A DNA stretch of 64,000 nt from Planctomycetota bacterium (GTDB lineage: Bacteria > Planctomycetota > UBA8742 > UBA2392): contig JAHBXZ010000002.1 in NCBI GenBank assembly GCA_019636215.1, positions 310,001 through 374,000 of the forward strand. Reading direction: 5' to 3'. Positions 1-8,093 of the stretch are shown here, piece by piece (the first letter of the stretch is position 1; the number at the start of each line of letters is the position of its first letter). Both the position numbers and the translations under genes were made by a program. The notes below the pieces were generated by a model that worked only from the letters and a program-made list of their open reading frames with translations, was not told the origin of the DNA and searched no databases.

Positions 1-1264
1 CCATCGGGCGTCCGCCCCACCAGCGTCCGCCGCCGCCGGCCTGGCGGAACTTGTAACGCAAAGCCTGCGGCACCTCGAGTTGCACCGGGCTGCTTTCGCG
101 GCCGTGGCGGAACCACAGCACCTGTTCGGGCGACTCTGAACCCGCGCCCTGCGGGCGGTGAATAAACACGCCGGATTCATGGACCGTCGGGAACAAAACC
201 GGCACGGCCGGGGTATCGGTGTCGCGGTAACCGTAGGGGTCAGGCTCGGCCTTGGCCAGCGCCGTGCCCAGCGCGTAACCGGCGTTTGCCGCGCCGCTGC
301 CGATCGGCACCAGCGCCTCAATGCCCGCCACGGGCGGGGCAATGCCGTTGCGGTCAAACCCGCCCTGCATCGTGCGCCAGCCCGGCATGGGCAGTTCGCG
401 GCGCTCGCCCGGCGCCGGGGCCGCCAGCAGGTCCGCCACATGCTGCCCCAGCGGCTTGCGGGAGCCGCCCACGTCAATCGTGGTGTTCAGGCCGCTGGTT
501 TCAATGCGGCGCATGGCCTGGTCCAGGCGCAGCCGCGAGTCCGTCTCGCGGCAGGCGCGCACCAGCAGCAGGTTCAGCATGGCGTCGCGGTCAAAGTGGT
601 CAGGCCAGGCCTTGCGGTACTCATCCAGCCAGCGCAGCGCGTTGAGGCTGTCGCCGCTTTCGGCGGCCTGCTGTGCCAGCATGGAAAGCGCGGCCCGGCC
701 GGCATCGCTGTACTGGTAAAACCGCGCGCATCGCCGCAACAGGGTGTGGTCGCCCTTGTTCAGGGCATCAGACAGCATCTCGGCGCCCGGGCCCTGCTGG
801 CGCATGATGAACCGGTCGCGCAGCGCCTTGGGCCAGGCGTAATCGCTGTAAAAGCAGGCGTTGATATGGTCCACCAGCGGGATGAACGTTTCCGCAAACA
901 GCGTATCGCGGGCCGCACCGGCGGGCGGATACTCGGCGCGTACCAGGATCTCGGCGTTGCCGGCGAACTGGGGTGTCACAAACCGCTGGCGCAGGTTGTC
1001 ATAGCGCGCCATGGCGTCGCGCCACTTGTTCAGCGCGTCGTCCTTCTTGCCGGAGGCCTCCAGCGCAATCGCCTCGTTCACCGTCTGGCGTGCCTCACGC
1101 ACGGAACGGCTGACATTGTCTTCCAGCCGCCCGGGCGGCAGGTTCAAGTCAGGGTTCAGGGTGAAGTCATCAAGCTGCTGCGCATGCACGGGGGCGTGGC
1201 CCGGGTTCCAGCAGATTGCCAGGCCGGCGCACGCGGCGACAAGGAACATCAGCGGCCTATTCAC
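1..1264 (-). CDS. Exported PQQ-propeller-like protein, N-terminal part (3' end beyond window)
   Basis: An open minus-strand frame runs from a GTG at 1264 to the left edge (421 codons, no stop). I read it directly because it is truncated by the window. The GTG is preceded by GAAAGG; an ATG at 1249 is the alternative. The N-terminus is a Sec-type signal (a hydrophobic stretch after Asn-Arg-Pro, ending near His-Ala-Gln-Gln). An acidic helical region follows, then text with QGG, PVLFPTVHESGVFIH and LWFRHG, which resembles the opening blade of PQQ-binding-like beta-propellers common in planctomycetes. It lies 96 bases downstream of the exported HEAT-repeat gene on the same strand, so probably one transcript. 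The propeller assignment rests on weak motifs, since the diagnostic blades lie outside the window. Confidence 0.6.
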   Translation of the reverse strand, partial: MNRPLMFLVAACAGLAICWNPGHAPVHAQQLDDFTLNPDLNLPPGRLEDNVSRSVREARQTVNEAIALEASGKKDDALNKWRDAMARYDNLRQRFVTPQFAGNAEILVRAEYPPAGAARDTLFAETFIPLVDHINACFYSDYAWPKALRDRFIMRQQGPGAEMLSDALNKGDHTLLRRCARFYQYSDAGRAALSMLAQQAAESGDSLNALRWLDEYRKAWPDHFDRDAMLNLLLVRACRETDSRLRLDQAMRRIETSGLNTTIDVGGSRKPLGQHVADLLAAPAPGERRELPMPGWRTMQGGFDRNGIAPPVAGIEALVPIGSGAANAGYALGTALAKAEPDPYGYRDTDTPAVPVLFPTVHESGVFIHRPQGAGSESPEQVLWFRHGRESSPVQLEVPQALRYKFRQAGGGGRWWGGRPM

Positions 1265-1359
1265 GGCTGGCCTTTCTTGCCTGTGCCCCGGGGAACCACC
1301 ACTGTCTTTTCTACGCACAACAGGCGCCGCCAACTCCACAAATCCACGGCCTTTACCTT

Positions 1360-3660
1360 CTAGCGTTCTTCCAGCATGCGGATCGCTTCTTCAATGTCGG
1401 CGCGCACCAGCCCGGCAGCCCCGTCGGTGCGGTCCCGCAGCGTGCGCAGAAACGCAATGTCGTCCTTGGTGCCGATCGCGCCAATGCACAGCACACAGGC
1501 CCGGCGCAGTTCCACGTTGGGTTCTTCGGCCAGTTTCTTGACCCGGGTGATGGACTCGTATTCCTTGATCTCGGCCAGCACCGGCACCAGCTGGGCCAGT
1601 CGGTCCGGGCGCTTGTCGTTGGCGGTGCTGTTGCGGTCAAGCGCCGCCAGCACCAGGCGCGAAATGATGCTGAAGGCGCCGGCATCTTTATCCAGCTTGC
1701 CCAGCAGTTCACGGGCGATCGGGGCCCGGTGCGACTGGTTTTCCACAACCTGCACGGTCATCTCAACCAGCAGCTCAAGGCGTTTGTCGTCGGCCTTCAG
1801 CCCGGCCATGCTGCCCATGCGGGTGATCGCCATGACGGCGTCGCCGCGGGCGTCGGTGGCGGTTTCCTTCAATGCCGCGTCCAGCACCGTATCCAGCTTC
1901 AGGTCCCCCACCGCCAGGTTGACCTGGCCGTAGGCCTGCATGCGCACGTCCTTGCTGTCGTCCTTCAGTGCCTTTTCCAGGATCTCTACCACTGTGTTCT
2001 TGCGGCCCATGCGCTGGGCCATGCCCGTGGCCGCCGAGACGGCCGTAGAGCGCACGTTGGCGTCGGCATCGGCGGTGCGCGCCTTGATGGCGTCGAACAC
2101 GTCTTCTTCTTTCAGTTTGGCGATGCGGCGGTAACTCTGCACCGCCATCACGGCCTCGCGCCGGACTTCGGGGCTTTCCTCTTTGGCCGGGTCCATCGCG
2201 TCAAGGAACACCTGCAGCAGGGCCTTGTCGTCGCTGCGCTGCAGGCCCTGCAGGCAATTCATGCGCACCTTGTGGAAGTCGGCCCCGGCGGACTTCATGG
2301 CTTCTACCAGCAGGGGCTGGGCCTTGCCGATCGGGATGTAACTGCGGCCCACGTTCAGGGCCGCCTGGGCGCGGATGACGGCGTCTTCGGCCTTGATCCA
2401 GCGTTCCAAATCCGGCAGGGCGTCCTTGGCGCGGCTTTCGGCGTAGGCGTTCATGCACTGGGCGCGCTTGGGTGCTTCAATCGTCGCGTCGTCGGCGGCC
2501 TTGCGGAACAGGTTGATACCTTCTTCTTTAAGGCTGGTGCGGTAACGCAACAGCTGGTCCAGAACCTTTTCGCGCAGGGCCTTGCGTTCTTCGGTTGCGG
2601 GAATCGCCTCATAGGCGCCGGCAAAGGCCTTCAGCGCGGTTTCGCTGCTCAGGGCGCTCAACTGGTCGTCAACCCGGCGCTTGTACCAATCGGCCTCTTT
2701 GCCTTCCGGCGCGGGCTCGTCGGCCACAGCCAGCAGCGCCGTGATGCCGTCGGCCCCAAGCTCGCCCAACGTGATCGCCGCCTGGCGCCACTGGGTGGGC
2801 TTGTCGTCGGCCTTGAGAATCGACTTCAGGGTGTCCAGCGCGGGGCGGCGCAGGGCCGCGCCCTTGAGGTATTCCGTGGCCTGCTCGCGCACGCCGGCGT
2901 TCAGCGCAAACTGGTTCAAGGTGGCAACATCCACCAGGCCCTCCGCCGCGCGGGCATCGCCCATCACTGCCAGGCCGAACAGCGACTGCAGGCCCATCGG
3001 TTCGGTGTACTTGGTGGCTTCGCCGCCGCGCTGGGTGGCCCAGATCGCCAGCAGATCGTCGGCGCTGGCCTTGTGCTGGCAGGCCACCACGATTGCAATC
3101 GCGGCGCTGCGGATCACGCCTTCTTTGGCGTCTTTGACCAGCGGCGCGGCAATCTCGGCGCCTTCACGCAGGCCTGCAAGGCCGTGCAGGCAGCCCAGTT
3201 TGATCACCGGCGAAATGGTTTCATAGGCCGCCACGCGCCTGAGTTCGGTGACAACTTCGGTGCGGGTGCCGTCGACAGGCTTGACGGCCCAGATCTGGCC
3301 CAATGCCAGGGCGCAGGCCCCGGCAAGCTCGGGGTAAGAGGAAGTTTCAATCGCTTCGGCCTTGAACAGGCGCAGCAGGTCCGCGCTGGCGCGGGTGTCG
3401 CCCAACAGGCCCAGAAGGCGGGCGCAGGCAAGGCGGATCTGGCTGTCTGCGGCGGAATCGGCGCCGTCGCCCTTGGGTTCGCGCTTGAGGCCGTCAATCA
3501 GGTCGTCATAGGCCTCTGCCCCGGCCCGGGCCAGCTTCTCGGCGGCCATGGGGCGCTTGGCGGAATCACCAAGGTCTTTGACGTTGTCAGCGAACTTGCC
3601 CGCCGAAAGCGTGCCGCAGAACAAGACACCAACCAGCAGGGCCAGCATCAAACGCATCAT
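1360..3660 (-). CDS. Exported HEAT/armadillo-repeat protein
   Basis: Predicted 766-residue protein starting at the ATG at 3660, chosen because AAGGA lies 8 bases upstream and the codons then encode a signal peptide (MMRLMLALLVGVLFCGTLSAG). Upstream in-frame codons are Arg/Pro-rich and fall in a hairpin-rich intergenic region. The rest is nearly all short amphipathic helical pairs with the Ala/Leu/Asp/Val spacing of HEAT or PBS-lyase-type repeats (for example near 'RLACARLLGLLGD' and 'ELRRACVLCIGAIGT'). Such repeats form alpha-solenoids that bind partner proteins. No catalytic motif is visible. It probably acts in the periplasm and is co-transcribed with the propeller-like gene at 1-1264. Confidence 0.8.
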   Translation of the reverse strand: MMRLMLALLVGVLFCGTLSAGKFADNVKDLGDSAKRPMAAEKLARAGAEAYDDLIDGLKREPKGDGADSAADSQIRLACARLLGLLGDTRASADLLRLFKAEAIETSSYPELAGACALALGQIWAVKPVDGTRTEVVTELRRVAAYETISPVIKLGCLHGLAGLREGAEIAAPLVKDAKEGVIRSAAIAIVVACQHKASADDLLAIWATQRGGEATKYTEPMGLQSLFGLAVMGDARAAEGLVDVATLNQFALNAGVREQATEYLKGAALRRPALDTLKSILKADDKPTQWRQAAITLGELGADGITALLAVADEPAPEGKEADWYKRRVDDQLSALSSETALKAFAGAYEAIPATEERKALREKVLDQLLRYRTSLKEEGINLFRKAADDATIEAPKRAQCMNAYAESRAKDALPDLERWIKAEDAVIRAQAALNVGRSYIPIGKAQPLLVEAMKSAGADFHKVRMNCLQGLQRSDDKALLQVFLDAMDPAKEESPEVRREAVMAVQSYRRIAKLKEEDVFDAIKARTADADANVRSTAVSAATGMAQRMGRKNTVVEILEKALKDDSKDVRMQAYGQVNLAVGDLKLDTVLDAALKETATDARGDAVMAITRMGSMAGLKADDKRLELLVEMTVQVVENQSHRAPIARELLGKLDKDAGAFSIISRLVLAALDRNSTANDKRPDRLAQLVPVLAEIKEYESITRVKKLAEEPNVELRRACVLCIGAIGTKDDIAFLRTLRDRTDGAAGLVRADIEEAIRMLEER

Positions 3661-3782
3661 CAGCAATGTCCTTGGGCCAATGCCCATGTTCGTTCCAACG
3701 TGTGTCCGGGCCAGAAGTTCAGGCCACGAAAGTGGAAAGAAGTTAGCAATCCACGGCAAAGGGGCAATGCGTGGGTGAACAC

Positions 3783-3855
3783 GGCCCGTGTTGCGGGCCT
3801 CTGGCCTGCACGTGTGGCGGCCACCCTGGCCGCCCGGCAGGCTGGAAGCCTGCCG
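3783..3855. repeat. Three adjacent short hairpins (REP-like cluster)
   Basis: Between the HEAT gene (5' end 3660) and the gene at 3963 lie three perfect inverted repeats: 3783-3788/3794-3799 (GGCCCG/CGGGCC), 3816-3823/3827-3834 (GGCGGCCA/TGGCCGCC, loop CCC) and 3835-3843/3847-3855 (CGGCAGGCT/AGCCTGCCG, loop GGA). The last resembles the 'GGCAGGCTGGAAGCCTGCC' palindrome often seen between genes in planctomycete-type genomes (recollection, not searched). Nothing else in 3661-3962 looks coding. Confidence 0.6.
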
Positions 3856-3962
3856 CACATGCAGCCGGGACGGCCGCAACACGTTTCGGGTTGGTCGCTT
3901 CGGCCGGTTTGTGTCGCGTGGTGTTGTATGGTTTCTGTGTCGCACGAACAGAGGAGCCCGCC

Positions 3963-4697
3963 ATGCCCGCGCGCAAGCCTTCGCTACAGGAGATGCCCCA
4001 CTTCCCGGCCGTCATGATGGCCCCCGAATCACCGCTCAAGCAGCAGGTCGTTGACCACGCCAACCGCATCATGGCCTCGCGCATGCAGCTGCTGGAAGAC
4101 TCGCTGGCGCTGTCACACATCAGCATCAGGCGCGCTACGGCCTACATCAATGCCATCGTCGACCGTCCGCCGGAATCGCCCGATGCCCAGACACGCCGCG
4201 ACCCGCACATGGTCAGCCTCTCCCAGGCCAACCGCGCCCAGGCCCGCCTGTCCGCAACAATGCGCGACATCGAACGCCTGCGCGAGGCCAGCTACCAGGA
4301 AGCCCGCGAGGCCGCGTACAGACGCACACTGACCCGCGTGGGCCCAAGGTACTGGCCCAGCGAAGACCCCGACCTGCACCCGCAAGGCGAAGCGCAAGAA
4401 TCGCCCGAGGTGCCCGCGACGCTGCCCGCGCCCGCAACGGCGCCACCGGAGCTTGCGGCGCCGGAGATTGCAGAACCGGCACCGCAGGAAACCCCGGCAC
4501 CGACGCCGAGCGCCATCGACTACGAATCCATGCCGATGTCCAACCGGTTCTACGAGTTCGGCCAGGAACTCATGACCCGCTACGGCATTCCCAAGCACCG
4601 CCAGGCCCAGCTCAACCGCCAGTGCAAGACCGAGCAATGGAAGCTGGGGCAATACAAGCGCGAGATCCAGAAGCTCGAGCAAGAGATGAAGAAGTAG
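3963..4697 (+). CDS. Hypothetical protein with Pro/Ala-rich linker and C-terminal coiled coil
   Basis: A 244-residue protein. The ATG at 3963 is preceded by GAGGAG at good spacing, which decides the start over earlier in-frame codons. Residues 20-120 are helical and rich in Arg/Ala/Gln. Residues about 140-185 are a Pro/Ala/Glu linker. The C-terminal 60 residues begin with YESMPMSNRFYEFGQELM and end in a Lys/Glu/Gln heptad pattern typical of a short coiled coil. No signal peptide or membrane segment is seen, so it is probably cytoplasmic. I do not recognise the family. The neighbours are non-coding repeats on both sides, so context gives no clue. Confidence 0.7.
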   Translation: MPARKPSLQEMPHFPAVMMAPESPLKQQVVDHANRIMASRMQLLEDSLALSHISIRRATAYINAIVDRPPESPDAQTRRDPHMVSLSQANRAQARLSATMRDIERLREASYQEAREAAYRRTLTRVGPRYWPSEDPDLHPQGEAQESPEVPATLPAPATAPPELAAPEIAEPAPQETPAPTPSAIDYESMPMSNRFYEFGQELMTRYGIPKHRQAQLNRQCKTEQWKLGQYKREIQKLEQEMKK

Positions 4698-4776
4698 GTT
4701 GGTGCAGCAGCGGCACCGTTGTCAGCGCGAGTGTGTGTGAATCGGGCGCCGTCGAAGAAGTTGGCAGCGCCATCAA

Positions 4777-5146
4777 GCCCCCTGCGGGGCCGGCATACTT
4801 GCCCGTGTGTCGCCCCCTTCGGGGGCTCTGGCCTATTGGCGCTGGCCCACCCCGCGCTTACGCGCGGGGCTAATCTCTGTCGGCCCTTCGGGCCTCAACA
4901 GCACCGAGCGCCGGAACATGCATGGCCAGCAGTGAGCCCCCGAAGGGGGCGGCATGGATTAGCTCCGCCCGTAAGGGCGGAGAAAACGAAAGGGGCGCGC
5001 TGAGAACATGCGCGAGTTGCGTTGAGCCCCCGAAGGGGGCGGCATACTTGCCCGTGTGTCGCCCCCTGCGGGGGCTCTGACCTGCGGGGGGCGGCGCATC
5101 CCCGCGCTTACGCGCGGGGCTAATCCATAGCGCCCCCTGCGGGGGC
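4777..5146. repeat. Field of GC-rich hairpins
   Basis: At least eight perfect palindromes occur within 370 bases. GCCCCC-N3-GGGGGC-type hairpins lie at 4777-4790, 4812-4826, 4936-4950, 5026-5040, 5061-5075 and 5132-5146. Two copies of CCCCGCGC-TTAC-GCGCGGGG lie at 4850-4869 and 5100-5119. A direct repeat (GGCATACTTGCCCGTGTGTC) begins at 4791 and again at 5041, so part of the block has been duplicated. Reading frames through it are low-complexity and show no start signal, so I regard it as non-coding. It could act in termination, mRNA stability or nucleoid-protein binding. Confidence 0.75.
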
Positions 5147-5190
5147 TCAAACGCGATGCCAAGGTTCTTGACAGAGCCTGTGAATCCGTG

Positions 5191-5627
5191 GACCAAAGCT
5201 GTTGCCGTTCTTGGCGGCTTTGCGCCTTTGCGTGAAAGTGCTTTTCGCCCGACACCGCACACGGGCAAAAGTGCCTGCGCCACCGAGGGTTGGCCGTGAT
5301 CGCCGTTATCCGTGTAAATCTGTGTCCATCTGTGGACCAAAGCCGTTCTTGGCGGCTTTGCGTCTTTGCGTGAAATTGCTTTTCGCCCGACACCGCGCAC
5401 GGGCAAAAGTGCCTGCGCCACCGAGGGTTGGCTGTGATCGCTGTTATCCGTGTAAATCTGTGTCCATCTGTGGACCAAAGCCGTTCTCGGCGGCTTAGCG
5501 CCTTTGCGTGAAATTGCTTTTCGCCCGACACCGCACACGGGCAAAAGTGCCTGCGCCACCGAGGGTTGGCTGTGATCGCCGTTATCCGTGTAAATCCGTG
5601 TCCATCTGTGGACCAAAGCCGTTCTTC
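5191..5627. repeat. 138-bp tandem repeat, three copies plus a partial fourth
   Basis: Units begin with GACCAAAGC at 5191, 5335, 5473 and 5611, giving periods of 144, 138 and 138; the first unit carries an extra GTTGCC. Each unit contains a TTTTCGCCCGACACCGC block, GGGCAAAAGTGCCTGCGCC, and a TTATCCGTGTAAATCTGTG-type block followed by TCCATCTGTG. The last block resembles a widespread planctomycete or verrucomicrobial intergenic sequence (recollection). Because 138 is divisible by three, an open reading frame of 46-residue repeats appears on the minus strand. It has no plausible start or codon bias and is probably spurious. Confidence 0.85.
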
Positions 5628-5818
5628 GCGTCAGGCAGTTGCTCGCAACGATGACGGAAATGTGACAATCGGGGTTGGCAACACGACGAAAAAAAACGTT
5701 GTAAGTCCTTATCGCAAGCACTGGTGTTTCAGTTCGCACTTTATACTCGTTATAGTTGTTTTTCCGCAGATATATGGCCATTTAACCTCCACCCGTTGGG
5801 CCATTCTTAGAAATGTCT

Positions 5819-5847
5819 TTGACGCTTCGTAAAGCACAGTGTAGACT
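5819..5847 (+). promoter_or_regulatory. Sigma-70-type promoter for the gene at 5894
   Basis: TTGACG (5819-5824), a 17-base spacer and TAGACT (5842-5847) match the -35/-10 consensus well in an AT-richer stretch. The expected start near 5854 leaves a leader of about 40 bases containing a GGAG 6-7 bases before the ATG at 5894. Confidence 0.65.
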
Positions 5848-5893
5848 CTGGGTGTACGCAACAAAGCGTGCCTTCCCACAACCGGAGTCCCCA

Positions 5894-6292
5894 ATGCCCG
5901 CCATCAAGACGGATGCCCAGGTTTCTGAACGCCTTCTCTCCATCGACTGGGGCCAGCAACCCAGCGGTCGCCAGGCCGTTGCCGCGCCCGCGCCTGAGTT
6001 GCGTGGCAAATCTGTCTCGGTGCGCATCGATGAAGTGTTCCAGAACATCAACGCCTATCGCGCGCTGGTCGACGCCGGCATTGCCGCAGACGGCATGCTC
6101 GCGCGCAGCCTGGTCAGCCAGGCCAACGCGATCTTCAACCAGGCCTTTGTGAACCTTGAATCGCGCTTTGGCTTCACGCGCGTTTTCGTGGACGCCCCGC
6201 TTGCCAGCGAACAACGCGGCGCTGTTGACATCACCGAGCTGGTGATCGCCGAGGTTGTGTCGCTGCAGAACATCCTGAACACCAACGCCTGA
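5894..6292 (+). CDS. Hypothetical cytoplasmic protein
   Basis: A 132-residue protein. The ATG at 5894 has GGAG upstream and sits behind a good promoter at 5819-5847. The sequence is soluble and helical, with a central segment (VFQNINAYRALVDAGIAAD) and a C-terminal ELVIAEVVSLQNILNTNA helix. There is no signal peptide, membrane segment or metal motif. I do not recognise a family. It is followed by a strong hairpin (6358-6383), so it is probably monocistronic. Confidence 0.7.
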   Translation: MPAIKTDAQVSERLLSIDWGQQPSGRQAVAAPAPELRGKSVSVRIDEVFQNINAYRALVDAGIAADGMLARSLVSQANAIFNQAFVNLESRFGFTRVFVDAPLASEQRGAVDITELVIAEVVSLQNILNTNA

Positions 6293-6357
6293 TTTTCCGC
6301 CCGGGAGCCACCCACTCTCCCGCACTTCCAGACACCAGCTTCCCGGGCCACACCAGC

Positions 6358-6383
6358 GGCGCCCCGGCATCAGCCGGGGCGCC
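6358..6383 (+). terminator. Strong hairpin downstream of the gene at 5894
   Basis: Perfect 11-bp stem GGCGCCCCGGC / GCCGGGGCGCC with loop ATCA. There is no long T-run (CGCCATTT follows), so termination may be inefficient or factor-dependent. Confidence 0.5.
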
Positions 6384-6518
6384 CGCCATTTGCGCAAGTG
6401 CTTGCCGCTTACGCGGATGAATCGCCCCCACCACGGTTTCTCTCAAGTGCGCCGCGTGCCCGTGACGACAGAACACTACCGGTGCCATCGCACCGGCCAC
6501 CACTTACGCGGAAACACC

Positions 6519-7292
6519 ATGCGCAACAACATCCTCACACTGCTGGTCGGCTTTGTCGTGATGTGCAGCCTGGTGCTGCTGTTCAAGGTCGGCCTCGACA
6601 AGATGACCGACGCCGAGGCCGCACCCGGCGAGGCCTACGCCAGCATGGACGTTGACATGAACCGGCGCGCGATCCTGTACCGCGTACAGCCCGGCGACAC
6701 ACTGTGGTCGCTTGCCGACCGCTTCTATGGCAACGGCCGCCGCTGGACGGAAATCGCCACGGCCAACAGCATTGCCCAGGGCCAGGGCCTGCAGTCCGGC
6801 GCGATCATCCGCATTCCGCTGGCACCCGGCGACGCCGCGCCGGTGGTTGAGGTGGCTGTCACGCCCGCGCCCGCCAAGGCCGAAGTGGTCAGCTATGACG
6901 ACGTAGAGCGCGTGGTGGTGCCAGGCTTTGCGGTTGACGAAAACGCGCTGGACAACACCCTGCTGCGCATCGACGCCGAGGCCTACCCGGCCGGCGTGTT
7001 CTGCGTAGCGCGGGTAACCGAGCGCGGCACAATCACCCTGAGCATCTATGACGCAGCCGGCAGCATCGACGCCCCGGCCATGGCCGTGTATGAGGCCGGC
7101 GCGAACATGCAGCTGTGCGAGCTTCGGGCCGACGATTACGACGGCGACGGTTCGCAGGAAATCTACACCATCTGGCAGCCCGAGAACGGCGGCCCGATGA
7201 CCCGCGTGCTGCGCGTCGAGGCCGGCCGCCTTGAACTCGTCTGCGAAACACCGGATGACCCAAGCGCCCTGGCCCGCCTGCGCAGCCGCTAA
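6519..7292 (+). CDS. Membrane-anchored LysM protein with Ca-loop-like motif
   Basis: A 257-residue protein from the ATG at 6519. Residues 5-22 form one membrane anchor (ILTLLVGFVVMCSLVLLF). Residues about 53-102 are a LysM domain (YRVQPGDTLWSLADRFYGN ... WTEIATANSI ... IRIPL), a module that binds N-acetylglucosamine polymers such as peptidoglycan. The C-terminal half contains DDYDGDGSQEIYTIW, like the Ca-binding loop of FG-GAP/VCBS repeats, within a beta-rich region. It probably binds the wall from the cytoplasmic membrane. A conserved-looking partner starts 30 bases downstream, suggesting a two-gene unit. The start is set by the membrane anchor; the ribosome site is weak (GGA). Confidence 0.8.
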   Translation: MRNNILTLLVGFVVMCSLVLLFKVGLDKMTDAEAAPGEAYASMDVDMNRRAILYRVQPGDTLWSLADRFYGNGRRWTEIATANSIAQGQGLQSGAIIRIPLAPGDAAPVVEVAVTPAPAKAEVVSYDDVERVVVPGFAVDENALDNTLLRIDAEAYPAGVFCVARVTERGTITLSIYDAAGSIDAPAMAVYEAGANMQLCELRADDYDGDGSQEIYTIWQPENGGPMTRVLRVEAGRLELVCETPDDPSALARLRSR

Positions 7293-7322
7293 GCCGACAC
7301 CAGCCCACACACGGAGATTCCC

Positions 7323-8093
7323 ATGAGCACGATCATGGTGGACCCGGCCGCCTGCGAGCGCCTGTCCCGCCAGTTTGACGCCGCCATGCAACGCAGCAGC
7401 GGCCGCGACATGGAGATGGAGGCCCGGCGCTTTGTCGGCTATCTGTGCGACAGGCTGGAACGCAACAACCACATGCTGATGGCCGCGCCCCGCAACCTGC
7501 GGCCTGACGCAGCCGTGAAGGCCGGCTACAGCGCGCGCCAGGGTGAAAGCGTGCTGATGACCTGCCTGTTTCTGCTGAACGACCTTGCAGCGCGCGTAGG
7601 CCGCCGCGAGATCGCCGACTATCTTGTATCCACCCAGACGCGCGCCGGCCGCGCCCTGGCCCGCCGCGTGCAGACCCGCCAGGAGAGCAACCTGCGGGTG
7701 GCCAGTGTGCGCTTTTCTGTGGGCGACGGCGTGTGGCGCCCGCGCGAGATCCTGGCGCAGGCCGCACCCTTTGCGGGCACCGGCAGCGTTCATGCCGGGA
7801 TGCGGTTTCGGGGCTGCTTCCCGGGCGCGCTGAAGATCGGCCTGGTGATTGAGAACGAGGGCTTCCGCACCAGCCACTTTGTCGGCGCACACGTGAAGCT
7901 GTACGCCCAGTTCGAACAGAATGCCCCCTGGGTCGCCACACAGGGCGAGGCCTTTGCCTTTCTTGAGAAAGTCGCGCCCATGGAAGCCCAGGTGATTGCC
8001 CTGCGCGGCTTTGACTGCATGGACCTGCTGCGCGGTGCTGATGCGCTGAACCGCGACCCGATTGCCGTGCGCATCCTGGCCCGGGTGGTTTAG
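7323..8093 (+). CDS. Hypothetical protein, partner of the LysM gene
   Basis: A 256-residue protein with GGAG before the ATG at 7323. It is Arg- and Ala-rich. The N-terminal half is helical (ERLSRQFDAAMQ; RRFVGYLCDRLERNN) and the C-terminal half is probably beta (GMRFRGCFPGALKIGLVIEN). No signal peptide or membrane helix is present. I do not recognise it. It follows the LysM gene by 30 bases and its stop overlaps the convergent TerC stop by 4 bases. Confidence 0.7.
   Translation: MSTIMVDPAACERLSRQFDAAMQRSSGRDMEMEARRFVGYLCDRLERNNHMLMAAPRNLRPDAAVKAGYSARQGESVLMTCLFLLNDLAARVGRREIADYLVSTQTRAGRALARRVQTRQESNLRVASVRFSVGDGVWRPREILAQAAPFAGTGSVHAGMRFRGCFPGALKIGLVIENEGFRTSHFVGAHVKLYAQFEQNAPWVATQGEAFAFLEKVAPMEAQVIALRGFDCMDLLRGADALNRDPIAVRILARVV

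Noticed and set aside
1216..4017. Long plus-strand open frame opposite the HEAT gene
   Set aside because: Antisense shadow of a high-GC gene: Gln/His/Gly/Arg-rich, no domain, no ribosome site. Same reasoning for similar long frames opposite other genes, such as 18932-21700 and 21808-24324.
5191..5627. CRISPR array
   Set aside because: Units are 138 bp and alike over their whole length, with no variable spacers and no cas genes.
4870..5781. Long minus-strand reading frames with 46-residue repeats
   Set aside because: They are the 138-bp non-coding tandem repeat and hairpin field read in frame. No start signal, odd composition, and the same motif is known as dispersed intergenic sequence.
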